Positions 1 to 6,440 of a DNA stretch of 15,745 nucleotides are shown here, in pieces. The translations under genes and the position numbers were made by a program. Source of the DNA: Thermoanaerobacterales bacterium (GTDB lineage: Bacteria > Bacillota > Thermosediminibacteria > Thermosediminibacterales > Tepidanaerobacteraceae); the NCBI GenBank assembly GCA_012839145.1, contig DUNY01000126.1, forward strand, positions 1 through 15,745, read 5' to 3'. Under the pieces are notes generated by a model, which searched no databases, was not told where the DNA came from, and saw only the letters and a list, made by a program, of their open reading frames with translations. Each line of letters begins with the position of its first letter. Position 1 is the stretch's first letter.

Positions 1-194
1 GACAGCTGGTGCTGTTTATTCCTATAGTCTTGCTTTTTGTGAAACGATGGGGTGTTCTCGGAGCTTGGTTGGCCTATCCGGCAGTGGATGTGATTGCGGC
101 AATTACCGGGTTTATGTACATCCGACGAGTCAGGGAAGATATAAATGAACATGTGGAAAAAGTAAAATCCGCGAAACTTGCCGTAGAACCTTAA
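1..194 (+). CDS. MATE family efflux transporter, C-terminal fragment
   Basis: This is the 3' end of a gene that begins before the window. The frame is open from the left edge (first full codon at 3) to TAA at 192-194, giving about 64 residues. A hydrophobic stretch (LFIPIVLLFV) is followed by GVLGAWLAYPAVDV, then a second membrane segment and a basic, lysine-rich tail. The GAWLAYPAVD pattern followed by a last helix and RR/K-rich end resembles the final two helices of MATE proteins (cation-coupled drug efflux in the cytoplasmic membrane), where G-x-N/A-G-x-W-x-x-x-P is typical. The GTG at 9 is only an in-frame codon, not a start. Family assignment from so short a tail is probable, not certain. 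Confidence 0.65.
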   Translation, partial: QLVLFIPIVLLFVKRWGVLGAWLAYPAVDVIAAITGFMYIRRVREDINEHVEKVKSAKLAVEP

Positions 195-249
195 AGCATA
201 AAATTATATTTTTACCAAAAAGCAGATTAGTTGAACGACTTAATTATGC

Positions 250-363
250 ATGGATATACTCTTTTTTCTCTTAAGGAGAATAACACAGAACCGGGATCTG
301 TTGGTGGCAACCTTATTTGAACTATTTCTGTTTTATAATGAGGAGTTTTTGAAACATTATTAA
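250..363 (+). pseudogene. Short open frame, possible remnant of an ABC permease N-terminus
   Basis: A 37-codon frame starts at ATG 250 and ends at TAA 361-363. Its first two thirds (MDILFFLLRRITQNRDLLVA, then TLFE) look like the N-terminus of osmoprotectant-type ABC permeases (OpuCB/ProW-like), which often read LL-x-x-TLEH before the first membrane helix. After TLFE the resemblance is lost (LFLFYNEEFLKHY) and the frame stops. There is no convincing ribosome site in front of the ATG. If real it would be a decayed gene start; it may equally be chance. The resemblance is from memory of the family, not from a search. Confidence 0.18.
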
Positions 364-407
364 AAGCAGCTACTATTTAGCAAAAGTTCTTTCTCAGAGG
401 TAGCCAA

Positions 408-971
408 TCAGTATTTAAATATTATCCCGATTACAGCCGCACCCAATAGAAAATAGATTGGGTGCTTTTTGTATTTATTCAGCAAAAATACAATTACTGC
501 GAACAATAATAAGGATTTTATATTGACAATATCAGCAAATTTTTGTGTCAATAAATATTTGTTAGTATTAAACAATGATAACTTGGCAACTTCAAATCCT
601 GCAGCTCCGATAAGACCGGCCACAGCAGGTCTCAATCCATAAAAACCTGCCTGAACCATGGGGTGCTCATTGAATTTCATATAATAGTGAGCTATCAATA
701 CAATAATAATTACAGATGGTGTAACAAGGCCCAAGATGGCAATTACTGCCCCCGGTAAATAGGCGGTTTTATAGCCTACATAAGTGGCCATATTAATGCC
801 GATAGGTCCCGGGGTAGATTCGGATATAGCAATCATATCAATCAGTTCCTGTGAGGTAAACCAACCGTATTTATCGGATATGTTCTGAAGAAATGGCAAG
901 GTAGCCAACCCACCGCCTACGGCAAACAGACCTGTCTTAAAAAATTCCAAAAACAATAACATATATATCAA
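408..971 (-). CDS. CHR-family (chromate) transporter, second subunit of pair 1
   Basis: This is a 187-residue membrane protein of the chromate ion transporter (CHR) family, short single-domain type. Such proteins are normally encoded as tandem pairs whose products act together (Bacillus subtilis YwrB/YwrA is the known example), moving chromate or possibly other anions across the cytoplasmic membrane. Visible motifs are AVGGGLATLP (residues 17-26, a variant of FGGGYAMxP), ESTPGPIGIN, ATYVGY and YGLRPAVAG, plus several hydrophobic helices. The start is TTG at 969-971, overlapping the TGA of the upstream gene by four bases (TTGA). An AAGGA sequence lies about ten bases before the TTG; the next ATG (962-960) would be too far from it. 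The F-to-V change in the GGG motif makes it the more divergent of the four CHR proteins here. The true substrate is not shown by the sequence. Confidence 0.88.
   Translation of the reverse strand: MIYMLLFLEFFKTGLFAVGGGLATLPFLQNISDKYGWFTSQELIDMIAISESTPGPIGINMATYVGYKTAYLPGAVIAILGLVTPSVIIIVLIAHYYMKFNEHPMVQAGFYGLRPAVAGLIGAAGFEVAKLSLFNTNKYLLTQKFADIVNIKSLLLFAVIVFLLNKYKKHPIYFLLGAAVIGIIFKY
439..470 (+). terminator. Intrinsic terminator read on +, embedded in the 3' end of a CHR gene
   Basis: A perfect 9-bp stem, GCACCCAAT (439-447) and ATTGGGTGC (457-465), encloses a 9-base loop and is followed on the + strand by TTTTT (466-470). It is oriented to stop + strand transcripts coming from the MATE side. 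It lies inside the last codons of the - strand CHR gene ending at 408. On the - strand the stem is preceded, not followed, by the T/A run, so it should not stop the CHR transcript efficiently. Confidence 0.7.
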
Positions 972-1510
972 TTTACATCAGTCCTTACAATTTTAGTAAT
1001 AACTCCTAGGGCACTTGAAATTACCACGACCATAATAGGGGAAATCCCTACAAAAGCCACAGCAATAAATGATGCAGTAAATATGATAATACCCAACCAA
1101 TCTTTCACAGATGATTTCCATAATTTTATCACCGTATTTAGAATCAATGCAGTTACTGCAACTCTTATACCGCCAAAAGCATGGTTAACAACGGCATAAT
1201 CCTGAAAATGTTTAAAGTATGCCGCTATTACAGAGATTATTACAAAGGAAGGAAACACCATTCCCGCTGTTGCAGCGATGGCACCTGGTATGCCCTTGTG
1301 TTTGAAACCTATAAAAGTCGCTGTATTGACGGCAATTATCCCGGGAGTGCACTGACCGATGGCATAACAATCAATGACCTCTTCCTCAGTTGCCCAGTGG
1401 TTTTTTTCCACAATTTCCCTTTGAATAATTGGGAGCATAGCATAACCGCCACCAAAAGTAAAGCCGCCTATGCGGCAAAATACTACAAAAAGCTTTAACA
1501 GATCCTTCAT
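968..1510 (-). CDS. CHR-family (chromate) transporter, first subunit of pair 1
   Basis: This is a 180-residue membrane protein and the first gene of a two-gene operon with the CHR gene ending at 408. Conserved CHR features are FTFGGGYAMLP (residues 17-27), QREIVE (30-35), the EEEVID helix and QCTPGIIAVNTATFIGF (53-69), followed by three or four hydrophobic segments, which fits a half-size CHR domain. A start nine bases further out (ATG 1519-1517) is open, but it directly abuts the AAAAAGG purine run, leaving no spacing; the ATG at 1510-1508 sits eight bases after AGGA and is preferred. Family members export chromate in some bacteria, and other anions have been proposed. No chromate-specific regulator gene is seen beside it. 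Confidence 0.88.
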   Translation of the reverse strand: MKDLLKLFVVFCRIGGFTFGGGYAMLPIIQREIVEKNHWATEEEVIDCYAIGQCTPGIIAVNTATFIGFKHKGIPGAIAATAGMVFPSFVIISVIAAYFKHFQDYAVVNHAFGGIRVAVTALILNTVIKLWKSSVKDWLGIIIFTASFIAVAFVGISPIMVVVISSALGVITKIVRTDVN

Positions 1511-1522
1511 GTAATCCATCCT
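1511..1522 (-). promoter_or_regulatory. Ribosome binding site deciding the start of the first CHR gene
   Basis: On the - strand the order is AAAAAGGA, TGGATTAC, ATG. The AGGA core lies eight bases before the ATG at 1510-1508, a normal distance. The alternative ATG at 1519-1517 overlaps this purine run and has no room for ribosome docking. Confidence 0.6.
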
Positions 1523-1652
1523 TTTTATCGTTATATCAATGAGTTTAACACTTATTTACAAAAAAAGAAAGATTGATTCCGTGTAGTTTATCTGGGGAAG
1601 ATTCCAAAACTTCACATAAGAATTAAACCTTATCATTGTTTTTAATAATTGC

Positions 1653-1681
1653 TTGCTACAGGCATACAAAGGTGGTATTAT
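1653..1681 (+). promoter_or_regulatory. Sigma-A type promoter of the glutaminase gene
   Basis: A -35 element TTGCTA (1653-1658) and a -10 element TATTAT (1676-1681) are separated by 17 bases. They lie about 80 bases before the glsA start and point toward it. The 5' leader between promoter and gene shows no clear hairpin or riboswitch. Confidence 0.6.
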
Positions 1682-1760
1682 ATATATAAACTGAACAATT
1701 CACAAAATTGTAACAACTGTCACATAATGCCGGTAATAAGGTACAGGATGGTGTTGATTT

Positions 1761-2663
1761 ATGGAGAAAGTATTAGAAGAAGTTCTTGAAGAAAACCAAG
1801 TTCTTGCAAAGCACGGCAAAGTAGCAAGCTACATCCCTGCTCTATCAAAAGTAAATCCCAATCACCTGGGTATATGCATAATAGATGCTAATGGGAATAC
1901 ATATAAAAAGGGAGACTGTGAAGTTAAGTTTACGATTCAGAGTATATCAAAGGTAATTGGATTAATGTTGGCACTTATGGACAATGGAGAAAAGGTCTTT
2001 GAAAAGGTTGGCAGAGAAGGCACGGAAGACCCGTTTAACACCTTATATAAATTGGATTTACCATATATTAAAAAGCCGGTAAATCCAATGATAAATGCCG
2101 GTGCAATAGCCACCACAGCCCAAATAAAAGGCGACAAAATCAAGCGAATATTGGAGTTAATTAGGGATATAACCGAAAATCTGAATATAGACTACAGCAG
2201 GGAGGTATACCTTTCCGAAAAAACAACTGGAGAAAAGAACAAAGCCATTGCCCATTTATTGAGAGCCAGGGGAATGATAGATGAAGAGCCGGATGAAGCA
2301 CTTGATCATTATTTTAAGCAATGCTCTATAGAAGTTACAGCATGCGATTTGGCAAAAATAGCGATATTTATAGCAAATGGATGTAAAGGGCTAAAATCTT
2401 ATGGAGAAATCAACAGGAAAACCTTGTCCAGAAACCTGCTTGCCATAATGACCATGGGAGGAATGTATAATATCAGCGGTCAATATGCAGCAGAAGTAGG
2501 AGTGCCTTCTAAATCAGGAGTAGGAGGAGGTATTATGGCGGCAGTGCCTGGCAGGATGGGTATAGGAATATTTAGTCCACCTCTTGATGAAAACGGTCAC
2601 TCTGCAGCAGGATATGGCATAATGAAGTCTTTATCTCGCAGATTAGACCTTAGTATATTTTAA
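1761..2663 (+). CDS. glsA: Glutaminase A (serine-dependent, L-glutamine amidohydrolase)
   Basis: This cytoplasmic enzyme hydrolyses L-glutamine to L-glutamate and ammonia. Its 300 residues are close to the usual length of bacterial glutaminases of the beta-lactamase fold. The catalytic S-x-x-K motif is S61-I-S-K64 in FTIQSISKV. Other conserved elements are the substrate-binding NPMINAGAI block (108-116, with N112 the likely glutamine-contacting asparagine), the EVYLSEK block (148-154), the MYNISGQYA block (235-243) and the K251-S-G triad equivalent within VPSKSGVGGGIMA. All are intact. The start is ATG 1761, with AGGATGGTG upstream at a slightly long spacing. The gene is transcribed alone, divergent from CHR pair 1 and convergent with CHR pair 2. 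Its product could supply glutamate, or ammonia for pH control; which of these applies cannot be read from the sequence. Confidence 0.95.
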   Translation: MEKVLEEVLEENQVLAKHGKVASYIPALSKVNPNHLGICIIDANGNTYKKGDCEVKFTIQSISKVIGLMLALMDNGEKVFEKVGREGTEDPFNTLYKLDLPYIKKPVNPMINAGAIATTAQIKGDKIKRILELIRDITENLNIDYSREVYLSEKTTGEKNKAIAHLLRARGMIDEEPDEALDHYFKQCSIEVTACDLAKIAIFIANGCKGLKSYGEINRKTLSRNLLAIMTMGGMYNISGQYAAEVGVPSKSGVGGGIMAAVPGRMGIGIFSPPLDENGHSAAGYGIMKSLSRRLDLSIF

Positions 2664-2789
2664 AAAAGGGGAAATGAAAAAGTTTCAGTAAACAGACAAA
2701 GCTAGTTATAAGGAAGTGACCGCTAAAAAGCAAAAATCAGAAAACGCACATAAGTGCAGCTCTTTTGTTTTAATTTTAATGTACTATCC

Positions 2790-2828
2790 AATACAAAATA
2801 AAATAAGGGGGCTTTTTTATTTTGTATT
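2790..2828. terminator. Long AT-rich bidirectional hairpin between glsA and CHR pair 2
   Basis: Left arm AATACAAAATAAAA (2790-2803) pairs perfectly over 14 bases with TTTTATTTTGTATT (2815-2828). Inside it AAG (2805-2807) can pair with CTT (2812-2814) across a GGGG loop, with T2804 bulged. The structure sits between two convergent genes and looks much the same from either strand, so it probably serves as terminator for both. The 3' arm itself supplies the U-rich tail. Confidence 0.6.
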
Positions 2829-2852
2829 CATTATTGAGATGTCCCGCACAAA

Positions 2853-3428
2853 CTAAACAGTAATTAAAAGACCGATAATACCGGAAAGTACGATTATCAA
2901 AATTGGATTTATTTTAAATTTAATAAGACCTATCAATGTAAGAGCAAAAATGAAAATACTTTTAAAATCTATTATAGATAGAGGATTTTTAAATATGTGA
3001 TTTAAATTAAGCGTAATACCCTCATTAAAAAATGTGGTTTGAGCAACAAATATGGCAGCAGCAAATATGAGTCCAACAATAACCGGTCTTATGCCATAAA
3101 AAACCATTTTATTTACAGGATGGTGCTGAAATTTAAAAAAATACCTGGAAACTACTAATATCAGAACCAGGGAAGGTATGGCTACACCAATTGTTGCTAC
3201 TAAGCCTCCCCAGAAACCTGCTGCCTTATAACCCACAAAGGTAGCGGAATTTACCGCAATTGGTCCCGGAGTCATTTCAGCGATTGCTATAATATCAACG
3301 AATTGTGAGGCAGACAGCCACCCGTGGCTTTCGATTTCTCTTTGTATCAGTGGTATCATGGCATAACCACCGCCAAAACTGAATAACCCGATTTTTATAA
3401 AGGATGCTAGAAGCTGAAGGTAAATCAA
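2853..3428 (-). CDS. CHR-family (chromate) transporter, second subunit of pair 2
   Basis: This 191-residue integral membrane protein of the short CHR type is paralogous to the gene at 408-971 (both begin MIY and share the order GGG motif, TPGPI, ATxVGYK, FYGxRP). Motifs are FSFGGGYAMIP (16-26), QREIE, MTPGPIAVNSATFVGY and FYGIRPVIVGLI. The TTG start at 3426-3428 overlaps the TGA of the upstream gene in the sequence TTGA, the same junction as in pair 1, and GGGGG lies nine bases upstream as a ribosome site. The product presumably pairs with the upstream protein to form one transporter in the cytoplasmic membrane. Anion specificity is unknown. Confidence 0.9.
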   Translation of the reverse strand: MIYLQLLASFIKIGLFSFGGGYAMIPLIQREIESHGWLSASQFVDIIAIAEMTPGPIAVNSATFVGYKAAGFWGGLVATIGVAIPSLVLILVVSRYFFKFQHHPVNKMVFYGIRPVIVGLIFAAAIFVAQTTFFNEGITLNLNHIFKNPLSIIDFKSIFIFALTLIGLIKFKINPILIIVLSGIIGLLITV

Positions 3429-4018
3429 TCTTTCTTACCCCCATTACTTAATATCTTAGCTGTTTTTTCAGGAAACAGACAGTATACTGTCAGCCCTACG
3501 GCAGCACCGCCCAATATTATGAACACTGCCTGGATATCTAAGATTACAACTAAAACAATGGATAAGATTGCAAGCATTATACCGGTTTTATCGACTATTG
3601 ACGCCTTTGCAACCTTTATGGCTGCCGTGGATATGAGGCCTACTATAGCTGGCCTAATGCCTGAGAATACCGATTTTACAACAACAGCATCCTGAAACCT
3701 TGAAAAGAAAATAGCAATCAATGTAATAATTAAAAACGAAGGCAATACCACTCCTGTGGTGGCAATTATAGCCCCTATTTTACCGGAGATTTTATAGCCT
3801 ATAAATGTGGCCGAGTTTATAGCAATAGCTCCTGGCATGGATTGGGCTACGGCAAACACATCAACCACTTCTTCCTCAGCAACCCATTTTTTATTTTCCA
3901 CCACCTCTTTTTCTATGAGCGGGATCATAGCAAAACCACCGCCAAAGGTAAAACTCCCTATTTTAAAAAATACCGTGAATATTTCAAGAAGCAGCTTCAG
4001 TTGGCTTTTGCTTTTCAT
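3425..4018 (-). CDS. CHR-family (chromate) transporter, first subunit of pair 2
   Basis: This 197-residue membrane protein is the first gene of the second CHR operon. FTFGGGFAMIP (23-33), EKEVVENKKW, AEEEVVDVFAVAQSMPGAIAIN and ATFIGY match the CHR consensus and parallel the protein at 968-1510. A lysine-rich tail (FPEKTAKILSNGGKKD) follows the last helix. The ATG at 4018-4016 is preceded by a strong AGGAGG five bases upstream, which fixes the start. A short cysteine-rich open frame lies 30 bases further upstream and may be part of the leader. Two CHR pairs this close together suggest duplication followed by divergence, perhaps with different anions or expression conditions. Confidence 0.9.
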   Translation of the reverse strand: MKSKSQLKLLLEIFTVFFKIGSFTFGGGFAMIPLIEKEVVENKKWVAEEEVVDVFAVAQSMPGAIAINSATFIGYKISGKIGAIIATTGVVLPSFLIITLIAIFFSRFQDAVVVKSVFSGIRPAIVGLISTAAIKVAKASIVDKTGIMLAILSIVLVVILDIQAVFIILGGAAVGLTVYCLFPEKTAKILSNGGKKD

Positions 4019-4048
4019 TTCATCCTCCTGATCCTAACTACACTTGTT

Positions 4049-4111
4049 TTAAGAATTACTTATACTACAAATATTGCTGCTCCCGCCGCAACAGCATCGC
4101 TTTTGAAGCAT
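4049..4111 (-). CDS. Candidate polycysteine leader peptide upstream of CHR pair 2
   Basis: A 20-codon frame, MLQKRCCCGG then SSNICSISNS, ends 30 bases before the first gene of CHR pair 2. Four of 20 residues are cysteine, three of them consecutive (TGC TGT TGC). The ATG lies ten bases after a TATAAT hexamer, so a transcript from it would begin almost at the ATG and be nearly leaderless; there is no spaced ribosome site. The Cys codons fall in a small stem (TGCTG pairing with CAGCA). In mycobacteria, leaderless polycysteine frames are known to act as cysteine-sensing attenuators ahead of sulfur genes. Applying that here is inference, and the frame may be chance. Confidence 0.3.
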   Translation of the reverse strand: MLQKRCCCGGSSNICSISNS

Positions 4112-4121
4112 CTCTTTTAAA

Positions 4122-4127
4122 ATTATA
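4122..4127 (-). promoter_or_regulatory. Possible -10 element for CHR pair 2
   Basis: TATAAT is read on the - strand at 4127-4122. No good -35 hexamer is found 16-18 bases upstream (AATGAT at 17). It is the best candidate promoter ahead of the cysteine-rich frame and the second CHR operon. Confidence 0.35.
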
Positions 4128-4495
4128 CTATTCAAGCAATTAACATCATTAAAAGACTTCTTGCAACAAAGAAAGGTCATCATTAACTTTTACATAATAG
4201 TAGTGACATGTGAAAGCGGGCTATATTTCTATTTTGTAGTCGAAACCTGAAAATCCGGGCTAACCCTCATTAAAGTTACATTGTTTATATAATAATATCT
4301 TTTTGATATTATGGCAAATAAGTTTGTAAATTAACTGAAACAACCTTAAAAAAGTATACGAATAAAAAGCATTTTAGAAAGCAATTCAAATCCCTTAGGA
4401 AGAAAAGATGCTAGAAAACAAGTAAATGATAAAAAATAACCCCTACACAAAGTATCCCTGAAGCATGTAGGAAACATAAATAGGAATGATTATTC
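4128..4495. other. Intergenic stretch between the divergent CHR pair 2 and chemoreceptor gene
   Basis: No gene is supported here. The DNA is AT-rich. Visible elements are two direct copies of GGGCTA (4218-4223 and 4257-4262), a short AT palindrome AATATC-TTTTT-GATATT near 4294-4310, and an inverted repeat CCTACA (4442-4447) with TGTAGG (4466-4471) separated by 18 bases and lying 25 bases before the chemoreceptor -35. The last could be an operator half-site pair. I recognise no riboswitch consensus. Confidence 0.35.
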
Positions 4496-4524
4496 TTTAC
4501 AAAGTTCAGATCGAATGCTATAAT
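4496..4524 (+). promoter_or_regulatory. Strong sigma-A promoter with extended -10 for the chemoreceptor gene
   Basis: TTTACA (4496-4501) and TATAAT (4519-4524) are 17 bases apart, and TG at 4516-4517 makes an extended -10 (TGCTATAAT). It lies 35 bases before the ATG. This is a vegetative promoter rather than the sigma-D type often used for motility genes. Confidence 0.8.
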
Positions 4525-4558
4525 ATTTGTAAATATAAGACAAGAAAAGGGGGCGCAT

Positions 4559-6265
4559 ATGAAACTTATAAAAAATAAACTGAGTGTTAAAATCAATTTA
4601 TTAATTCTGTTTCTTGTTATTTCGGTGGTATTTATCCTGTCATCACTGGTAATTCGACGTAGCTATGAATTGCTCACCCAAACCCTGGGAAATACTGCCC
4701 TGGACGTAGCAGCAGTAACGTCAGCTACTATTGACCCCTCTGAATTTAGAAACATAAAAACTGTAGATGATACAAAAACAGATTACTATAATACCGTACA
4801 AGATAAATTAAGCTACATAAGAGAAAAATCCGGCTCAAAATACCTATATACAATCAGGAAAAATGATAAAGGTGAATATGTTTATGTTATTGACGGTTCA
4901 GAAGAACCGGCAAAGTTCGGTGATGTAGAAACGGCTTATGAGGAATATGATCGGGCTTATGCCGGAGATTCTTTCATCAACAATAAGCTTCATATAAGTG
5001 AAGAGTATGGAGTGCTGGTATCCGCTTACCATCCTATAATAGATAAGGGTGAAATTATAGGATTTGTAGGTGTGGATTATGATGTGGCGCAAGGTTACGC
5101 CGTTTTAAAGAGGATGATAAATAATATTTTATTGTTAGCTGTAATGCTGGCCGCTTTTGCGTTAATAATCGGGTTTATTTTTTCCGGAAGGATTTCCCGA
5201 CCCATAGAACGTCTGGCTGCTGTTACCAATAAAATATCCGACTTCGATTTAGATATAGAAACCATTGATATCAAGACGAAAGATGAGATAGGCACCCTTA
5301 CCAAAGCTTTTAATCTTATGGTAACAAGTATAAAGGATATTGTAAAAGACACAAAACGTTCAACACATACGGTCCGGGAAATGTCTCAATCGTTATTTTC
5401 AATTTCGGAGCATGTTGACACTCAAATCAATGAAATATCCGAAGCCATACATCACGTAGCGGAAGCCATAACTGAGCAGGCTCATGATATTGATAAGGGG
5501 ACAAAACAAACGGCCGAGCTGGCGGAAAGCATAGAAAAAGTTGCAGATTCAATCACCGCCATAACGAACATTTTCAACCGAGTATATAATTTAAACGACC
5601 AAGGCTCCAGTTCCATTGATTCATTGGTTCAAAAATCCAAGGAAGAAAATGAGGCAGTTAAAGAGGTAGAAAAAAATATAAGGGATATGGACGAAAGCTC
5701 TCAAAAAATAAGTGTCATTCTTGATACAGTAGAACAAATATCTGATCAAACAAATCTTCTAGCATTAAATGCCAGTATTGAAGCTGCTCGTTCCGGCGAA
5801 CACGGTCGAGGTTTTGCAGTAGTAGCCGAAGAAATACGAAAATTGGCCGATGAATCAGCAAAATCTACTGAACAAATTAAAAGTTTAATTACTGCAATCC
5901 AAGACAGATCAAATGAAGCGGTAAAGTCCATGGAATTCAGTAAAAAAATCGCCGAAGAGCAAAACCTTATTGTCAATGAAACCGGTAAGATTTTCAAGAA
6001 ACTTTCAGATACTATCAAAACATTGGCAGAAAGTATAGATACTATTGAGATGTTAAACAGTGACATGAACCTTAAAAAAGACTCTATTGTATCAATGATT
6101 GGGGCTATACAGGAATCTGTCGAAGAAATTTCTGCAGTGTCCCAGGAGACCTCAGCTTCATCTCAGGAAATATTATTCTCGGTTAACCGACTCAAACAAC
6201 ACTCTGAAACATTAAATAATCTATCAGAAGAACTGGGGACGAAAGTAGAACGATTCAGAACTTAA
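4559..6265 (+). CDS. Methyl-accepting chemotaxis protein (Cache-type sensor, HAMP, MCP signalling domain)
   Basis: This 568-residue membrane chemoreceptor controls the CheA kinase through CheW. Domain order: TM1 (about 12-32), an extracellular sensor of about 150 residues (33-186) that looks like a single Cache domain ([10 protein letters not shown], then VSAYHPI and [10 protein letters not shown] near its end), TM2 (about 187-209), HAMP (210-262, with the P215 linker in SRPIERL) and a long coiled-coil signalling domain (270-568). The highly conserved hairpin tip is intact: [19 protein letters not shown] (392-410) followed by [20 protein letters not shown]-rich helical segments on both sides could hold methylation sites. 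AAAAGGGGG five bases before the ATG fixes the start. It is monocistronic, from a sigma-A promoter to the terminator at 6295. The ligand is unknown; Cache sensors usually bind small metabolites. Confidence 0.93.
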   Translation: MKLIKNKLSVKINLLILFLVISVVFILSSLVIRRSYELLTQTLGNTALDVAAVTSATIDPSEFRNIKTVDDTKTDYYNTVQDKLSYIREKSGSKYLYTIRKNDKGEYVYVIDGSEEPAKFGDVETAYEEYDRAYAGDSFINNKLHISEEYGVLVSAYHPIIDKGEIIGFVGVDYDVAQGYAVLKRMINNILLLAVMLAAFALIIGFIFSGRISRPIERLAAVTNKISDFDLDIETIDIKTKDEIGTLTKAFNLMVTSIKDIVKDTKRSTHTVREMSQSLFSISEHVDTQINEISEAIHHVAEAITEQAHDIDKGTKQTAELAESIEKVADSITAITNIFNRVYNLNDQGSSSIDSLVQKSKEENEAVKEVEKNIRDMDESSQKISVILDTVEQISDQTNLLALNASIEAARSGEHGRGFAVVAEEIRKLADESAKSTEQIKSLITAIQDRSNEAVKSMEFSKKIAEEQNLIVNETGKIFKKLSDTIKTLAESIDTIEMLNSDMNLKKDSIVSMIGAIQESVEEISAVSQETSASSQEILFSVNRLKQHSETLNNLSEELGTKVERFRT

Positions 6266-6294
6266 TTCTTAAATCTGCAGCATTGTAGCTTGTG

Positions 6295-6326
6295 GCACAG
6301 TCACTTTTATGTGGCGGTGCTTTTTT
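6295..6326 (+). terminator. Intrinsic terminator after the chemoreceptor gene
   Basis: GCAC-A-GTCAC (6295-6304) pairs with GTGGC-G-GTGC (6311-6320) as a stem of nine pairs with one A/G mismatch and a six-base loop. TTTTTT (6321-6326) follows. It starts 30 bases after the chemoreceptor stop codon and separates that gene from the surface-protein operon. Confidence 0.85.
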
Positions 6327-6374
6327 ACATTTTTATGAAGACAAATTATTAATTAAAAAACTTGTCTGATTTTA

Positions 6375-6383
6375 TGGTATAAT
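6375..6383 (+). promoter_or_regulatory. Extended -10 promoter of the surface-protein operon
   Basis: TGGTATAAT is a consensus extended -10 element (TGnTATAAT), 58 bases before the GTG start at 6441. No good -35 box is present: the region 17 bases upstream is an A-run. The extended -10 may compensate for that. Confidence 0.6.
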
Positions 6384-6427
6384 AGGGAAAAATAAAGAAA
6401 AATTACCAGGGAAGTTTAAAATAATAT

Positions 6428-6433
6428 GGAGGT
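6428..6433 (+). promoter_or_regulatory. Ribosome binding site deciding the GTG start
   Basis: GGAGGT lies seven bases before GTG 6441. It overlaps an upstream in-frame ATG (6426-6428), which therefore cannot be a normal start. Confidence 0.75.
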
Positions 6434-6440
6434 AAAAGCC

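Noticed and set aside
246..320. T-box or other riboswitch suggested by GGTGGCAACC at 303-312
   Set aside because: This resembles the T-box antiterminator core only loosely. There is no recognisable Stem I or specifier loop and no aminoacyl-tRNA or amino-acid gene downstream.
1181..1498. 105-codon + strand frame opposite a CHR gene
   Set aside because: It is antisense to a well-supported transporter gene, has no ribosome site, and its translation resembles no protein family.
1511..1519. ATG at 1519-1517 as start of the first CHR gene of pair 1
   Set aside because: It directly abuts the AAAAAGG purine run with no spacing, while the ATG nine bases further in has a normal ribosome site.
3807..4120. 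Two + strand frames opposite the start of CHR pair 2
   Set aside because: Both are antisense to conserved CHR coding sequence and its leader; the translations are not protein-like.
4200..4280. c-di-GMP or similar riboswitch upstream of the chemoreceptor
   Set aside because: The GGGCTA repeats and AAACC stretch do not match any riboswitch consensus I can lay out, and the promoter lies downstream of them, so they would not be in the chemoreceptor mRNA.
4411..4596. 61-codon - strand frame across the chemoreceptor promoter
   Set aside because: It covers a strong + strand promoter and the chemoreceptor start, and shows no ribosome site or family signature.
6426..6440. In-frame ATG at 6426 as start of the first surface protein
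   Set aside because: The ATG overlaps the GGAGGT ribosome site and has none of its own. GTG 6441 is seven bases after GGAGGT and gives a cleaner signal peptide.
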